Shown one piece after another: positions 8,060 through 15,319 of a stretch of DNA of 16,776 bases. The translations under genes were made by a program, and so were the position numbers. Numbering within the stretch: position 1 is the first letter of the stretch; each line of letters begins with the position of its first letter. Below the pieces are notes generated by a model. The model did no database searches. It was not told the origin of the DNA and saw nothing but the letters and a program-made list of their open reading frames with translations. The DNA lies in NCBI GenBank assembly GCA_964408185.1, contig CAYOYK010000051.1, forward strand, positions 1-16,776, read 5' to 3'. The stretch is from CAYOYK01 sp964408185. GTDB lineage: Bacteria; Bacillota; Clostridia; Christensenellales; Aristaeellaceae.

Positions 8060-8634
8060 CGCTGGGCTGCGTGGTGATGGCTTCCGGCGAGGGCCGACGC
8101 TTTGGCGGGGACAAGCTGATGCGTCCCGTCGGCGGTCAGCCGATGCTGGCGCGCGCGCTCTCCGCGCTGCCGGAGGAGCTGCGGGCCGTGGTTGTCGTCG
8201 TGCGGGACGCGCGGGCGGCCGCGCTTGCGGAGGCGCTGGGCTACCGCGCGCTGCTGCACGCCGAGCCGGAGCAGCGCGATACCATCCGCCTTGGGCTGAC
8301 GGCGCTCCCGCCCACGGACGGCTGCCTGTTCCTCGTGGCGGATCAGCCGCTGCTGACGCGCGCGTCGGTCTGCCGGGTGCTGGACGCGTTTTCCCCGGCG
8401 GCGATCATCCGCCTTGCGGCGGACGGCAGGCCGGGCAACCCGGTGCTGTTTCCCCGCGCGGCGTATCCCGCGCTGCTGGGCCTTGCGCCGGGGCAGACGG
8501 GCGGCGCGGTGATTCGCTCCGGGCGCTGGCCGGTGCGGCTGATCGCGGCGGCTGATCCCGCGGAGCTATCGGACGTGGATACCCGCGCCGAGCTGGACGC
8601 GGTGGAAAAAATAATTTCCGAACGACAGGAATAA
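8056..8634 (+). CDS. mocA: Molybdenum hydroxylase accessory nucleotidyltransferase (MocA/YgfJ)
   Basis: This 192-residue protein has the MobA/MocA nucleotidyltransferase fold. MocA adds CMP to molybdopterin to make the cytosine dinucleotide cofactor of xanthine-dehydrogenase-like hydroxylases. Motifs are VVMASGEGRRFGGDKL (residues 6-21, nucleotide-binding loop), VADQPLL (Asp96, metal binding) and GNPVLFPR (127-134). The start is read as the GTG at 8056, sharing GTGA with the carbamate kinase stop, with GAGG at 8045-8048 as ribosome binding site. The later ATG at 8077 would remove the first strand of the fold. Its presence implies a Mo hydroxylase encoded elsewhere in this genome. The exact cofactor product is inferred from family membership. 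Confidence 0.92.
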   Translation: MTLGCVVMASGEGRRFGGDKLMRPVGGQPMLARALSALPEELRAVVVVVRDARAAALAEALGYRALLHAEPEQRDTIRLGLTALPPTDGCLFLVADQPLLTRASVCRVLDAFSPAAIIRLAADGRPGNPVLFPRAAYPALLGLAPGQTGGAVIRSGRWPVRLIAAADPAELSDVDTRAELDAVEKIISERQE

Positions 8635-8647
8635 GGAGGAAATCCCC

Positions 8648-9979
8648 ATGATGCTGCTTCACAACGGCAGGCTGATCTCCCGCGACCCGGAGCGCCCGTA
8701 CATCGAGCGCGGCGCGGCGACGTGGGAGGGCGATACACTCCTCGCGGTCGGCGACGAGGCCGAGCTGCTGGCGCGCTATCCGGACGCGGAGCGCATCGAC
8801 GCGCGCGGCGGGGTGATCATGCCGGGGCTCATCAACGCGCACGGGCACCTGTACAGCAGCTTTGCGCGCGGCATGAGCGTAAACGGCTACGCGCCCCGCG
8901 GCTTTCTTGACATCTTGGACGGGCTGTGGTGGACGCTGGATCGCCGCCTGACCAACCGCGATACGCGCCTGAGCGCGGACTGGACGTTCTTGGATTGCAT
9001 CCGCAACGGCGTGACCACGATGTTTGACCATCACGCCAGCTACGGGCAGATCCCCGGCAGCCTGTTCGCCATTGCGGAGAGCGCCGCGAAAAGCGGTGTG
9101 CGCGCCTGCCTGTGCTACGAGGTGAGCGACCGCGACGGCCCCGATAAGTGCGCCGAGGCCATCCGCGAGAATGTGGAGTTCATCCGCTACGCGCGCGAGC
9201 GCCGCAGCCCCCTGCTGGCCGGGATGTTCGGCCTGCACGCGTCCTTCACGCTCAGCGACGATACCCTCGCCCGCTGCGCGGCGGACGCGCCGGACGGCGC
9301 AGGCTTTCACGTCCATGTGGCGGAGGGCATCGAGGATGTGTACGACAGCCTGCGGCGCTGCGGCAAGCGGCCCGTGTTCCGCCTGCTGGACGCGGGCGTG
9401 CTGCGCCCCGGCACGATTTGCGGCCACTGCACCCATGTCGCCCCCGACGAGATGGACGCGCTCGCGCAGGCGGATTGCGCCGTGGTGCACAACCCGGAGA
9501 GCAACATGGGCAACGCCATCGGCTGCCCGCCGGTGCTGGAGCTGCTCCGGCGCGGCGTGACCGTCGGCCTTGGCACCGACGGCTATACCGACGATATGCT
9601 GGAGAGCTACAAGGTCGCCAACCTGCTGCACAAGCACGCCCTGCATGACGCGACCGCCGCGTGGAGCGAGATGCCCCATATGCTGTTTGAGAACAACGCC
9701 GCCCTTGCCAGCCGCGCCTTCGGCGTGGAGCTTGGCAAGCTGAAGCCCGGCGCGGCCGCGGACGTGATCGTGATGGATTACGACCCGCAAACGCCCATGG
9801 ACGCAAGCAACGCGAACGGCCACATCCTCTTTGGCATGAGCGGACGGCAGACGCGCACGACGATTATCGCGGGCAAGCCCCGAATGGTCGATTACGCCCT
9901 GACCGATCTGGACGCGCCCGCCACCTACGCCGCCTGCCGCGAGGCCGCTGCGGGCGTGTGGAGCCGAATCAACGCCTAA
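8648..9979 (+). CDS. ssnA: SsnA family amidohydrolase
   Basis: This 443-residue metal-dependent amidohydrolase of the TIM-barrel deaminase/chlorohydrolase group matches the SsnA family length. Metal and catalytic motifs are INAHGHLYSS (His65, His67), FHVHVAEG (His221, His223, Glu226), CGHCTHV (His260, His263) and GLGTDGYTDD (Asp311). A consensus AAGGAGG precedes the ATG at 8648; a second ATG follows immediately. SsnA is a marker of selenium/molybdenum hydroxylase clusters, and in gut purine degraders it is thought to hydrolyse an oxopurine-derived ring; that substrate is inference here. The last five codons and stop (SRINA-stop) form the start of a tandem repeat filling the gap to ygfK. Confidence 0.94.
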   Translation: MMLLHNGRLISRDPERPYIERGAATWEGDTLLAVGDEAELLARYPDAERIDARGGVIMPGLINAHGHLYSSFARGMSVNGYAPRGFLDILDGLWWTLDRRLTNRDTRLSADWTFLDCIRNGVTTMFDHHASYGQIPGSLFAIAESAAKSGVRACLCYEVSDRDGPDKCAEAIRENVEFIRYARERRSPLLAGMFGLHASFTLSDDTLARCAADAPDGAGFHVHVAEGIEDVYDSLRRCGKRPVFRLLDAGVLRPGTICGHCTHVAPDEMDALAQADCAVVHNPESNMGNAIGCPPVLELLRRGVTVGLGTDGYTDDMLESYKVANLLHKHALHDATAAWSEMPHMLFENNAALASRAFGVELGKLKPGAAADVIVMDYDPQTPMDASNANGHILFGMSGRQTRTTIIAGKPRMVDYALTDLDAPATYAACREAAAGVWSRINA

Positions 9980-10371
9980 CCCAACCAACCAAGCAATCCA
10001 AATCCAAACGCCTGCGCAAAAAGCGCGGGTCAAGGGCGAAGCCCTTGTCAGGGTGCAGGGGCGAAGCCCCTGCCGGGGAGGGCGCAGCCAAACCAACGCC
10101 TAACCCAACCAACCAAGCAATCCAAATCCAAACGCCCGCGAAAAAAAGCGCGGGTCAAGGGCGAAGCCCTTGTCAGGGTGCAGGGGCGAGGCCCCTGCTG
10201 CAGGGGTGGCATCCCTGCCGGGGAGGGCGCAGCCGAATCAACGCCCAGCCCAACCCACCAAGCAACCCAAATCCAAACGCCTGCGCAAAAAAGCGCGGGT
10301 CAAGGGCGAAGCCCTTGTCAGGGTGCAGGGGCGAAGCCCCTGCTGCAGGGGGGAAGCCCCTGCCGGGGAGG
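9962..10371 (+). repeat. Three tandem copies of the ssnA-ygfK junction
   Basis: Units run about 9962-10085 (124 bp), 10086-10230 (145 bp) and 10231-10371. Each begins with a copy of the last codons of ssnA (AGCC..ATCAACGCC or close variant) and passes through a CAACCAACCAAGCAA-type stretch. It then has two hairpins, CAAGGGC-GAA-GCCCTTG and GCAGGGGC-GAA-GCCCCTGC or variants, and ends in CCGGGGAGG. Units 2 and 3 carry an extra hairpin. Copy 1 holds the ssnA stop codon and copy 3 supplies the ygfK ribosome binding site. The open frames through it (9958-10380 and the upstream extension of ygfK) are not credible genes. Confidence 0.93.
10365..10371 (+). promoter_or_regulatory. ygfK ribosome binding site inside repeat copy 3
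   Basis: GGGGAGG lies 5 nt before the ATG at 10377 and fixes that start over an upstream in-frame ATG at 10170, which would read through repeat DNA, and over the ATG at 10389, which is 17 nt away. Equivalent sequences in copies 1 and 2 are not followed by a start codon. Confidence 0.8.
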
Positions 10372-10376
10372 TTCAT

Positions 10377-13300
10377 ATGAGCGACAGAATGCAACCGTAC
10401 AGCTTTGGTGAGCTGATGACGCGGATGAAGCGCGACTACGCGAGCGACGGCACGGCGCTGGGCCTGCGCGGGCTCTATCGGCACATGGGGGATAAGGCCC
10501 TGCCGCTGTTCGGCAGAAGCATCGAGACCCCGGTCGGCCCGGCGGCCGGGCCGCATACGCAAATGAGCCAGAATATCGTGGCGGCGTACCTCGCCGGGGC
10601 TAGGTTTTTTGAGCTAAAAACCGTGCAGACGCTGGACGGGCCGGATCTGCCCGTGCAGAAGCCCTGTATCCTCGCGCGGGACGAGGGCTATAACGTGGAG
10701 TGGAGCACCGAGCTGCGCGTGGAGGAGGCCATGGCGGAGTACATCCGCGCGTGGTACGCGTGCCACCTGCTGGGCCGCGCGTGGCGGCTGGGCGCGCCGG
10801 ACGGCTTCGTGTTCAACATGAGCGTCGGGTACGACTATCAGGGCATTACCAGCCCGAAGATCGACGGGTTTATCGAGGGCCTGCGGAACGCGCGCGATAC
10901 CGCCGCGTGGAAGGAATGCGAGGCGTGGGCCAAGGAGAACGAGCTGCCCGGCGTGGATAGAGCGTTCTTGGGCGCGATTTCGCCAAGGGTGTGCGAGAGC
11001 GTCACGCTAAGCACGCTGCACGGCTGCCCGCCCAAGGAGATCGAGCGCATCGCCGGATACCTGATCAGCCAAAAGAAGCTGCACACCTTTGTAAAGTGCA
11101 ACCCCACGCTGCTGGGCTACGGGAGCGCGAGGGATATCCTGAGCCGACACGGGTTCGGGCGCGTCGCGTTTGACGATACGCACTTTAAGGGCGATTTGCA
11201 GTGGGCCGACGCGCTGCCCATGCTGGAGCGCCTGCAGGCGCTGGCCGACGAGAACGGCGTGTGCTTCGGCGTGAAGCTGAGCAATACATTCCCCGTGCAG
11301 ATCAAGGAAAACCAGCTCCCCGGCGAGGAGATGTACATGAGCGGCCGCGCGCTCTACCCGCTGACCGTGGAGCTGGCCGCAAGGCTGACCGAGGCCTTCG
11401 CGGGCAAGCTGCGCGTCAGCTTCAGCGGCGGCGCGGACGCGGAGAACGTGTGCGGCCTGCTCAACGCGGGCGTGTGGCCCGTCACCGTGGCGACCACGCT
11501 GCTCAAGCCCGGCGGATACGACCGCCTGCGCCAGCTCGCGGAGCGCCTGTCCGCACAGGCATACCTGCCGTTCACCCGCGTCGACCCGGAAAAGCTCGCC
11601 GCCGTGCGCAGGGACGCAAACGAGAACCCCCGCTATCGCGCGCCCGCAAAGCAAGGCCCCGCCAGAAAGCAGGGCGGCAAGCCGCCCATGCTGGATTGCT
11701 TCGCCGCGCCGTGCACGGAGGGCTGCCCCCTCCATCAGGACGCGCCCGCGTACCTCGCGCTTGCCGCCGAGGGCCGCTATGCCGAGGCGATGCGCGTCAT
11801 CCTGCGGCGCAACCCGCTGCCCTATATCACCGGCGATATTTGCAGCCACCGCTGCATGAGCCGCTGCACCCGGCAGTTCTACGAGGAGCCCGTGCGTATC
11901 CGCGAGGTGAAGCGCCTCTGCGCCGAGCGCGGACTGAACGACGTGCTTGACGAGCTCAAGCCCGGCGCGCCGCGCACGGAGAACGTCGCCATCGTGGGCG
12001 GCGGCCCGGCAGGTATGGCCGCCGCGTTCTTTCTGGCGCGGGCGGGCGCAAGGGCCACGATCTTTGAAAAGCAAAGCAGGCTGGGCGGCATGGTGCGCTA
12101 CGCCATCCCCGCGTTCCGCATCGGCGATGAGGATATCGACGCGGACGCGGCTCTGCTGGAGCGCCTCGGCGTGACCGTGCGCCTCGATACGCCCGCGCCC
12201 GACGAGAAAACGCTCGCCGAGACGGGCTTCACCCACACCCTGCTCTGCACGGGCGCGTGGAAGCCCGGCGCGCTGCATCTGGACGGCGTGGACGCGGTGA
12301 ACGCCATCGAGTTCCTGCATGCCGTAAAGACGGGCCAAACCCGCGCCGCCGATCTATCGGTCGGCCAGTCGGACGATCAGGCCGCACCCGCAAACGCATC
12401 GGTCGGCCAGTCGGCCGATAATGCCACCCCGACCAAGGGGCTGGTCGGCCGCTCGGCCGATAATGCCACCCCGACCAAGTGGCTGGTCGGCCGCTCGGCC
12501 GACGTGGCCGCGCACGCCGATCCCCTCCTGCCCGTCGGGCCTCACGTGGCCGTCATCGGCGGCGGCAATACCGCCATGGACGCCGCCCGCGCGGCCCAAC
12601 GCCTGCCCGGCGTGCAAACCGTGACACTCGTCTACCGCCGCACCCGCGCCGAAATGCCCGCCGACGAGGCCGAGCTGGCCGCGGCGCTGGCCGACGGCGT
12701 GCGCCTTTGCGAGCTCGCCAATCCCCTGTGCCGCACCGGGCGGGAGCTGACCTGCCGCCGCATGCGCCTCGGCGAGCCGGACGCGAGCGGCCGCCGCGCG
12801 CCGGAGCCGACCGACGAGCTGCTCGCTGTCCCGGCCGATACCATCGTGGCCGCCGTGGGCGAGCGCGTCGATGGCGACCTGCTGGCCGCCTACGGCGTGA
12901 AGCTGGATGAGAAGGGCCGCGCGCTGTCCGCCCCGGAGGGCGTGTACGTGCTGGGCGACGCGATGCGCGGCCCGGCTACCGTGGCCGAGGCTGTGGCGGA
13001 CGCGCAGGACGCGGTCGCCAAGCTGCTGGGGGAGGACTTTGCCGCGCTGGCGGGCGAGACAGCCGATGCGGCCGACGGCAGCGACCCACAGCAGGCGCGC
13101 GAGGCCGCTATCGGCGCGGCGCTGCCGCTGCGCGGCGCGCTGTGCGCCGCCTGCGCCCCGGAACGGGAGGGCGCGCGCTGCCTGCACTGCGGCGCGCTGT
13201 GCGAGACCTGCGTGGAGGTCTGCCCCAACCGCGCGAACATCAGCGTGGAGCTGGACGGGCGGCGGCAGGTGGTGCATGTGGATCGGCTGTGTAACGAGTG

Positions 13301-13532
13301 CGGTAACTGCGCGACCTTCTGCCCGTATGAGGGCGCTCCCTATCGGGATAAATGGACGGCGTTCGCGGATGAGAGCGCGCTGCTGAATAGCGAGAACGAC
13401 GGCTTTGCGCCGCCACGCAATGGGCAGATGCTCGTGCGCCGTGAGGGCCGGGTCTATCGGGAGGATCCCGACGCGCCCACCGAAACCCCACCCGCCCTGA
13501 TCGCCCTCTCGCAGCAAGCCCTCACGATCTAA
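10377..13532 (+). CDS. ygfK: YgfK, multidomain Fe-S flavoprotein (putative selenate reductase subunit family)
   Basis: The 1051-residue protein is slightly longer than E. coli YgfK. Residues 1 to about 420 resemble a dihydroorotate-dehydrogenase-like FMN barrel (TPVGPAAGPHTQM, FNMSVGYDYQGI). A GltD-like part follows, with cysteines 441, 446, 450, 489, 493 and 497 for an Fe-S cluster. It continues with an FAD motif VAIVGGGPAG at 537-546 and an NAD(P) motif VAVIGGGNTAMD from 724. The C-terminus has two ferredoxin-like groups, Cys935-949 and Cys972-x2-Cys975-x2-Cys978-x3-Cys982. It probably moves electrons between NAD(P)H, flavins and a substrate or partner hydroxylase in reductive purine metabolism; the older selenate-reductase name is by association. 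Residues 662-717 are four 14-residue repeats not expected in the family. It is the last gene of the cluster. Confidence 0.94.
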   Translation: MSDRMQPYSFGELMTRMKRDYASDGTALGLRGLYRHMGDKALPLFGRSIETPVGPAAGPHTQMSQNIVAAYLAGARFFELKTVQTLDGPDLPVQKPCILARDEGYNVEWSTELRVEEAMAEYIRAWYACHLLGRAWRLGAPDGFVFNMSVGYDYQGITSPKIDGFIEGLRNARDTAAWKECEAWAKENELPGVDRAFLGAISPRVCESVTLSTLHGCPPKEIERIAGYLISQKKLHTFVKCNPTLLGYGSARDILSRHGFGRVAFDDTHFKGDLQWADALPMLERLQALADENGVCFGVKLSNTFPVQIKENQLPGEEMYMSGRALYPLTVELAARLTEAFAGKLRVSFSGGADAENVCGLLNAGVWPVTVATTLLKPGGYDRLRQLAERLSAQAYLPFTRVDPEKLAAVRRDANENPRYRAPAKQGPARKQGGKPPMLDCFAAPCTEGCPLHQDAPAYLALAAEGRYAEAMRVILRRNPLPYITGDICSHRCMSRCTRQFYEEPVRIREVKRLCAERGLNDVLDELKPGAPRTENVAIVGGGPAGMAAAFFLARAGARATIFEKQSRLGGMVRYAIPAFRIGDEDIDADAALLERLGVTVRLDTPAPDEKTLAETGFTHTLLCTGAWKPGALHLDGVDAVNAIEFLHAVKTGQTRAADLSVGQSDDQAAPANASVGQSADNATPTKGLVGRSADNATPTKWLVGRSADVAAHADPLLPVGPHVAVIGGGNTAMDAARAAQRLPGVQTVTLVYRRTRAEMPADEAELAAALADGVRLCELANPLCRTGRELTCRRMRLGEPDASGRRAPEPTDELLAVPADTIVAAVGERVDGDLLAAYGVKLDEKGRALSAPEGVYVLGDAMRGPATVAEAVADAQDAVAKLLGEDFAALAGETADAADGSDPQQAREAAIGAALPLRGALCAACAPEREGARCLHCGALCETCVEVCPNRANISVELDGRRQVVHVDRLCNECGNCATFCPYEGAPYRDKWTAFADESALLNSENDGFAPPRNGQMLVRREGRVYREDPDAPTETPPALIALSQQALTI
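12360..12527 (+). repeat. Four 42-bp in-frame repeats inside ygfK
   Basis: Units start at 12360, 12402, 12444 and 12486, each encoding 14 residues: VGQSDDQAAPANAS, VGQSADNATPTKGL, VGRSADNATPTKWL and VGRSADVAAHADPL. The middle two are nearly identical at DNA level and the outer two have diverged. They fall just before the NAD-binding Rossmann motif (residue 724), where GltD-like proteins normally have only a short linker. Confidence 0.95.
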
Positions 13533-13555
13533 GGCAAATCCATCGGCCTAACCCG

Positions 13556-13605
13556 CGGGGTCAAGGGGGATCATCCCCCTTGCGGGGTGCGGGGCAGCGC
13601 CCCGC
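13556..13605 (+). repeat. Two-hairpin module after ygfK
   Basis: CAAGGGGGAT-C-ATCCCCCTTG (13562-13582) is followed by GCGGGGC-AGC-GCCCCGC (13589-13605). The order GGGTCAAGGG, hairpin, GGGTGC, hairpin repeats the layout of the copies near 10028, 10152 and 10298. It follows the ygfK stop by about 30 nt and might act as a 3' end structure, but no T-run follows it. Confidence 0.75.
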
Positions 13606-13674
13606 GCGTCCCCCTCCGTTCCCCCGCGGGCGCGGCCTCACTCCACCCCCTCGTTCCCTGCCGCGCCCGCGCCT

Positions 13675-13795
13675 CCCAGCGAGCTAGCGGCGTAGCCGCG
13701 CACGCTCGCGGCGCGTTCACTCCGTTTTTCCCCGCACACACCCCACCCAGCGAGCTAGCGGCGCAGCCGCGCACGCTCGCGGCGCGATCACTCCG
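13675..13795 (-). repeat. Two inverted copies of the GCGAGC hairpin repeat
   Basis: Two 50-bp units (13675-13724 and 13746-13795, 71 bp apart) differ at only about two positions. Read on the minus strand they contain GCGCCGCGAGCGTGCGCGGC, a 3-nt loop (TAC or TGC), then GCCGCTAGCTCGC. This is the hairpin of the 79-bp repeats at 6593-6819 with a shorter inner stem. The rest of 13606-13840 shows no gene. Confidence 0.9.
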
Positions 13796-13845
13796 CCCCA
13801 TCCGCGCCGCACACCATTCCCCCCCAAAAACCGCTCCCCTTTCGC

Positions 13846-13874
13846 TTGACATCGCGCGCAAAGCGTGCTATACT
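13846..13874 (+). promoter_or_regulatory. Promoter of the infC-rpmI-rplT operon
   Basis: A perfect -35 TTGACA (13846-13851), a 17-nt spacer and an extended -10 TGCTATACT (box 13869-13874) form the strongest promoter in the window, as expected for translation genes. The expected start is near 13881, leaving a leader of about 150 nt before infC. Confidence 0.85.
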
Positions 13875-13880
13875 CCCTTC

Positions 13881-14018
13881 CGTAAGCAGAGGCTGCCCGC
13901 TTCTCACCGCGCGAATTCCGTTTTGCGTCGGTTATGGCACGTAAGTCCATGGGGTGCGCGGCGGGTACTTTGCCCGGCGTGTTTTTTTGCGCAAGCAGAC
14001 ATTCGCGCCCAAAATAAT
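13881..14018 (+). promoter_or_regulatory. infC leader, probable L20-type attenuator
   Basis: The leader can form a terminator (13955-13988) or an alternative pairing of TGCCCGC (13894-13900) with GCGGGTA (13961-13967), which uses the left arm of the terminator. This either/or layout upstream of infC matches the L20 leader known in Firmicutes, where ribosomal protein L20 promotes termination of its own operon. The L20-binding fold itself was not verified, so the name rests on position and the competing structures. Confidence 0.6.
13955..13988 (+). terminator. Attenuator terminator in the infC leader
   Basis: CGGG/CCCG with a TACTTTG loop, a GG bulge on the left arm and five further pairs (TGCGC with GCGTG, including two wobbles) are followed directly by seven T residues (13982-13988). 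It lies before the start codon, so it must be conditional. Confidence 0.7.
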
Positions 14019-14031
14019 GGAGGTGTTCGGT

Positions 14032-14679
14032 ATCAACAACGAGCTGATGATTAACGAAGAAATACGCGACCGCGAGGTCCGCTTGATCGACGCCGACGGC
14101 GGCCAGCTGGGCGTAATGCTCACCACGGCAGCCATGGAAAAGGCCGAGGCGGCAGGGCTGGATCTGGTAAAGATCGTGCCCGGCGCCAAGCCCCCGGTGT
14201 GCAAGCTGATGGACTACGACAAGCACCGCTACGAGCAGTCCAAGCGCGAGCGTGAGAATCGCAAGAATCAGCGCATCGTCACCCTCAAGGAAGTGCAGCT
14301 CTCCGCCACCATCGAGGAGAACGACCTGCAAACCAAGTTCAAAAACGCGGTCAAGTTCCTTCAGGACGGCGATAAGGTAAAGGTGAGCATCCGCTTCCGC
14401 GGCAGGCAGATCGCCCACAGCGCCATCGGCGTCAGCATCATGAACGATTTTGCCAAGCGCATCGTCGAGTATGGCGTCATGGAGCGCCGCCCCCTGCTGG
14501 AGGGCCGCAACATGATTATGATCCTCGCGCCCAAGGCGGAAAAGAAATCCTTCGCCGAAAAGAGCAAGGAGCGCAAGGAGCTGGCCGCCACCGCCACCGC
14601 GGACGACGCCGCCGAAAAGAAAGCCCCGCAGGAGCCCCCCAAAAAGAAGGTCAAGCGGGAAAGCGAAAACATGATCTAA
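14032..14679 (+). CDS. infC: Translation initiation factor IF-3, probable AUC start
   Basis: IF-3 binds the 30S subunit and checks start-codon and initiator tRNA pairing. The IF-3 pattern INNELMINEEIRDREVRLI continues through PGAKPPVCKLMDYDKHRYEQ and the C-terminal domain with VKVSIRFRGRQ. The start is read as ATC at 14032: GGAGGTG at 14019-14025 sits at ideal spacing, while the in-frame ATG at 14017 overlaps that site and has no ribosome binding site of its own. Rare AUU/AUC/AUA starts are a known autoregulatory feature of infC. This gives 215 residues, longer than the usual 170-180 because of a charged tail (about 185-215) rich in Ala, Lys and Glu. A GTG further upstream (13954) lies in the attenuator and was rejected. 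Confidence 0.93.
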   Translation: MNNELMINEEIRDREVRLIDADGGQLGVMLTTAAMEKAEAAGLDLVKIVPGAKPPVCKLMDYDKHRYEQSKRERENRKNQRIVTLKEVQLSATIEENDLQTKFKNAVKFLQDGDKVKVSIRFRGRQIAHSAIGVSIMNDFAKRIVEYGVMERRPLLEGRNMIMILAPKAEKKSFAEKSKERKELAATATADDAAEKKAPQEPPKKKVKRESENMI

Positions 14680-14732
14680 ACCCGCCCCATCGATCGGGAG
14701 CTTTAGATAGTTTACGGAGAGGAGGAACCCCC

Positions 14733-14933
14733 ATGCCCAAACAAAAATCCCATCGCGGCGCTGCCAAGCGATTCTCCTTCACCAAGACCGGCATCGTGAA
14801 GCATAAGCAGATGAACGCCAACCATCAGGTGCGCCTCAAGACCACCAAGCGCACCCGTCACCTGCGTGCGGACGGCATCGTGGATAACAACGCCGAGGCC
14901 CGTACCGTGCATAAGCTGCTTCCCTACAAATAA
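14733..14933 (+). CDS. rpmI: 50S ribosomal protein L35
   Basis: This 66-residue basic protein begins MPKQKSHRGAAKRF and continues with KHKQMNANH and TKRTRHLR, the typical L35 pattern at typical length. GAGGAGGA precedes the ATG. It sits between infC and rplT in the conserved order, 53 nt after infC, and should be co-transcribed and co-regulated with them. Confidence 0.97.
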   Translation: MPKQKSHRGAAKRFSFTKTGIVKHKQMNANHQVRLKTTKRTRHLRADGIVDNNAEARTVHKLLPYK

Positions 14934-14956
14934 GCTGAGTCAAGGAGGATATTACC

Positions 14957-15304
14957 ATGGCACGCATCAAGAGGGCTGTGAATGCCCATAAAAAGCGCCG
15001 CAAGGTGCTAAAGCTCGCCAAAGGCTATTTTGGCGCGAAATCCAAGCAGTATCGTGCCGCCAGCGAACAGGTGGCCCGCAGCCTGCGGTATGCTTTTGCC
15101 GGCCGCCGTATGCGCAAACGCGACTTCCGTCGCCTTTGGATCGCCCGTATCAACGCCGCGACCCGCATCAACGGCATGAGCTATTCCGTGTTTATGAACG
15201 GCCTCAAGAAGAACGGCGTGACCCTCAACCGCAAGGTGCTGGCCGATATCGCCGTCAACGACCCCAAGGCCTTCGCCCAGCTGGTCGAGACCGCCAAAAA
15301 GTAA
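14957..15304 (+). CDS. rplT: 50S ribosomal protein L20
   Basis: This 115-residue protein begins MARIKRAVNAHKKRRKVLKLAKGY in family style and contains GRRMRKRDFRRLWIARINAA, the 23S rRNA-binding region. AAGGAGG precedes the ATG, 23 nt after the rpmI stop. L20 assembles early into the large subunit and in Firmicutes represses its own operon through the infC leader, which fits the attenuator upstream. It is the last gene before a strong hairpin terminator. Confidence 0.97.
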   Translation: MARIKRAVNAHKKRRKVLKLAKGYFGAKSKQYRAASEQVARSLRYAFAGRRMRKRDFRRLWIARINAATRINGMSYSVFMNGLKKNGVTLNRKVLADIAVNDPKAFAQLVETAKK

Positions 15305-15319
15305 GCGCACATGCGCTTT

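Noticed and set aside
9958..10380. 140-codon frame and the 69-residue N-terminal extension of YgfK
   Set aside because: Both read through the triplicated spacer. The ribosome binding site at 10365-10371 and the family start support the ATG at 10377.
13562..13605. Intrinsic terminator after ygfK
   Set aside because: The hairpins are strong but no T-run follows either; kept only as a repeat module.
13934..14017. Possible leader peptide beginning MARKSMG
   Set aside because: It has no ribosome binding site and runs through the attenuator hairpin; its start resembles a peptide by chance.
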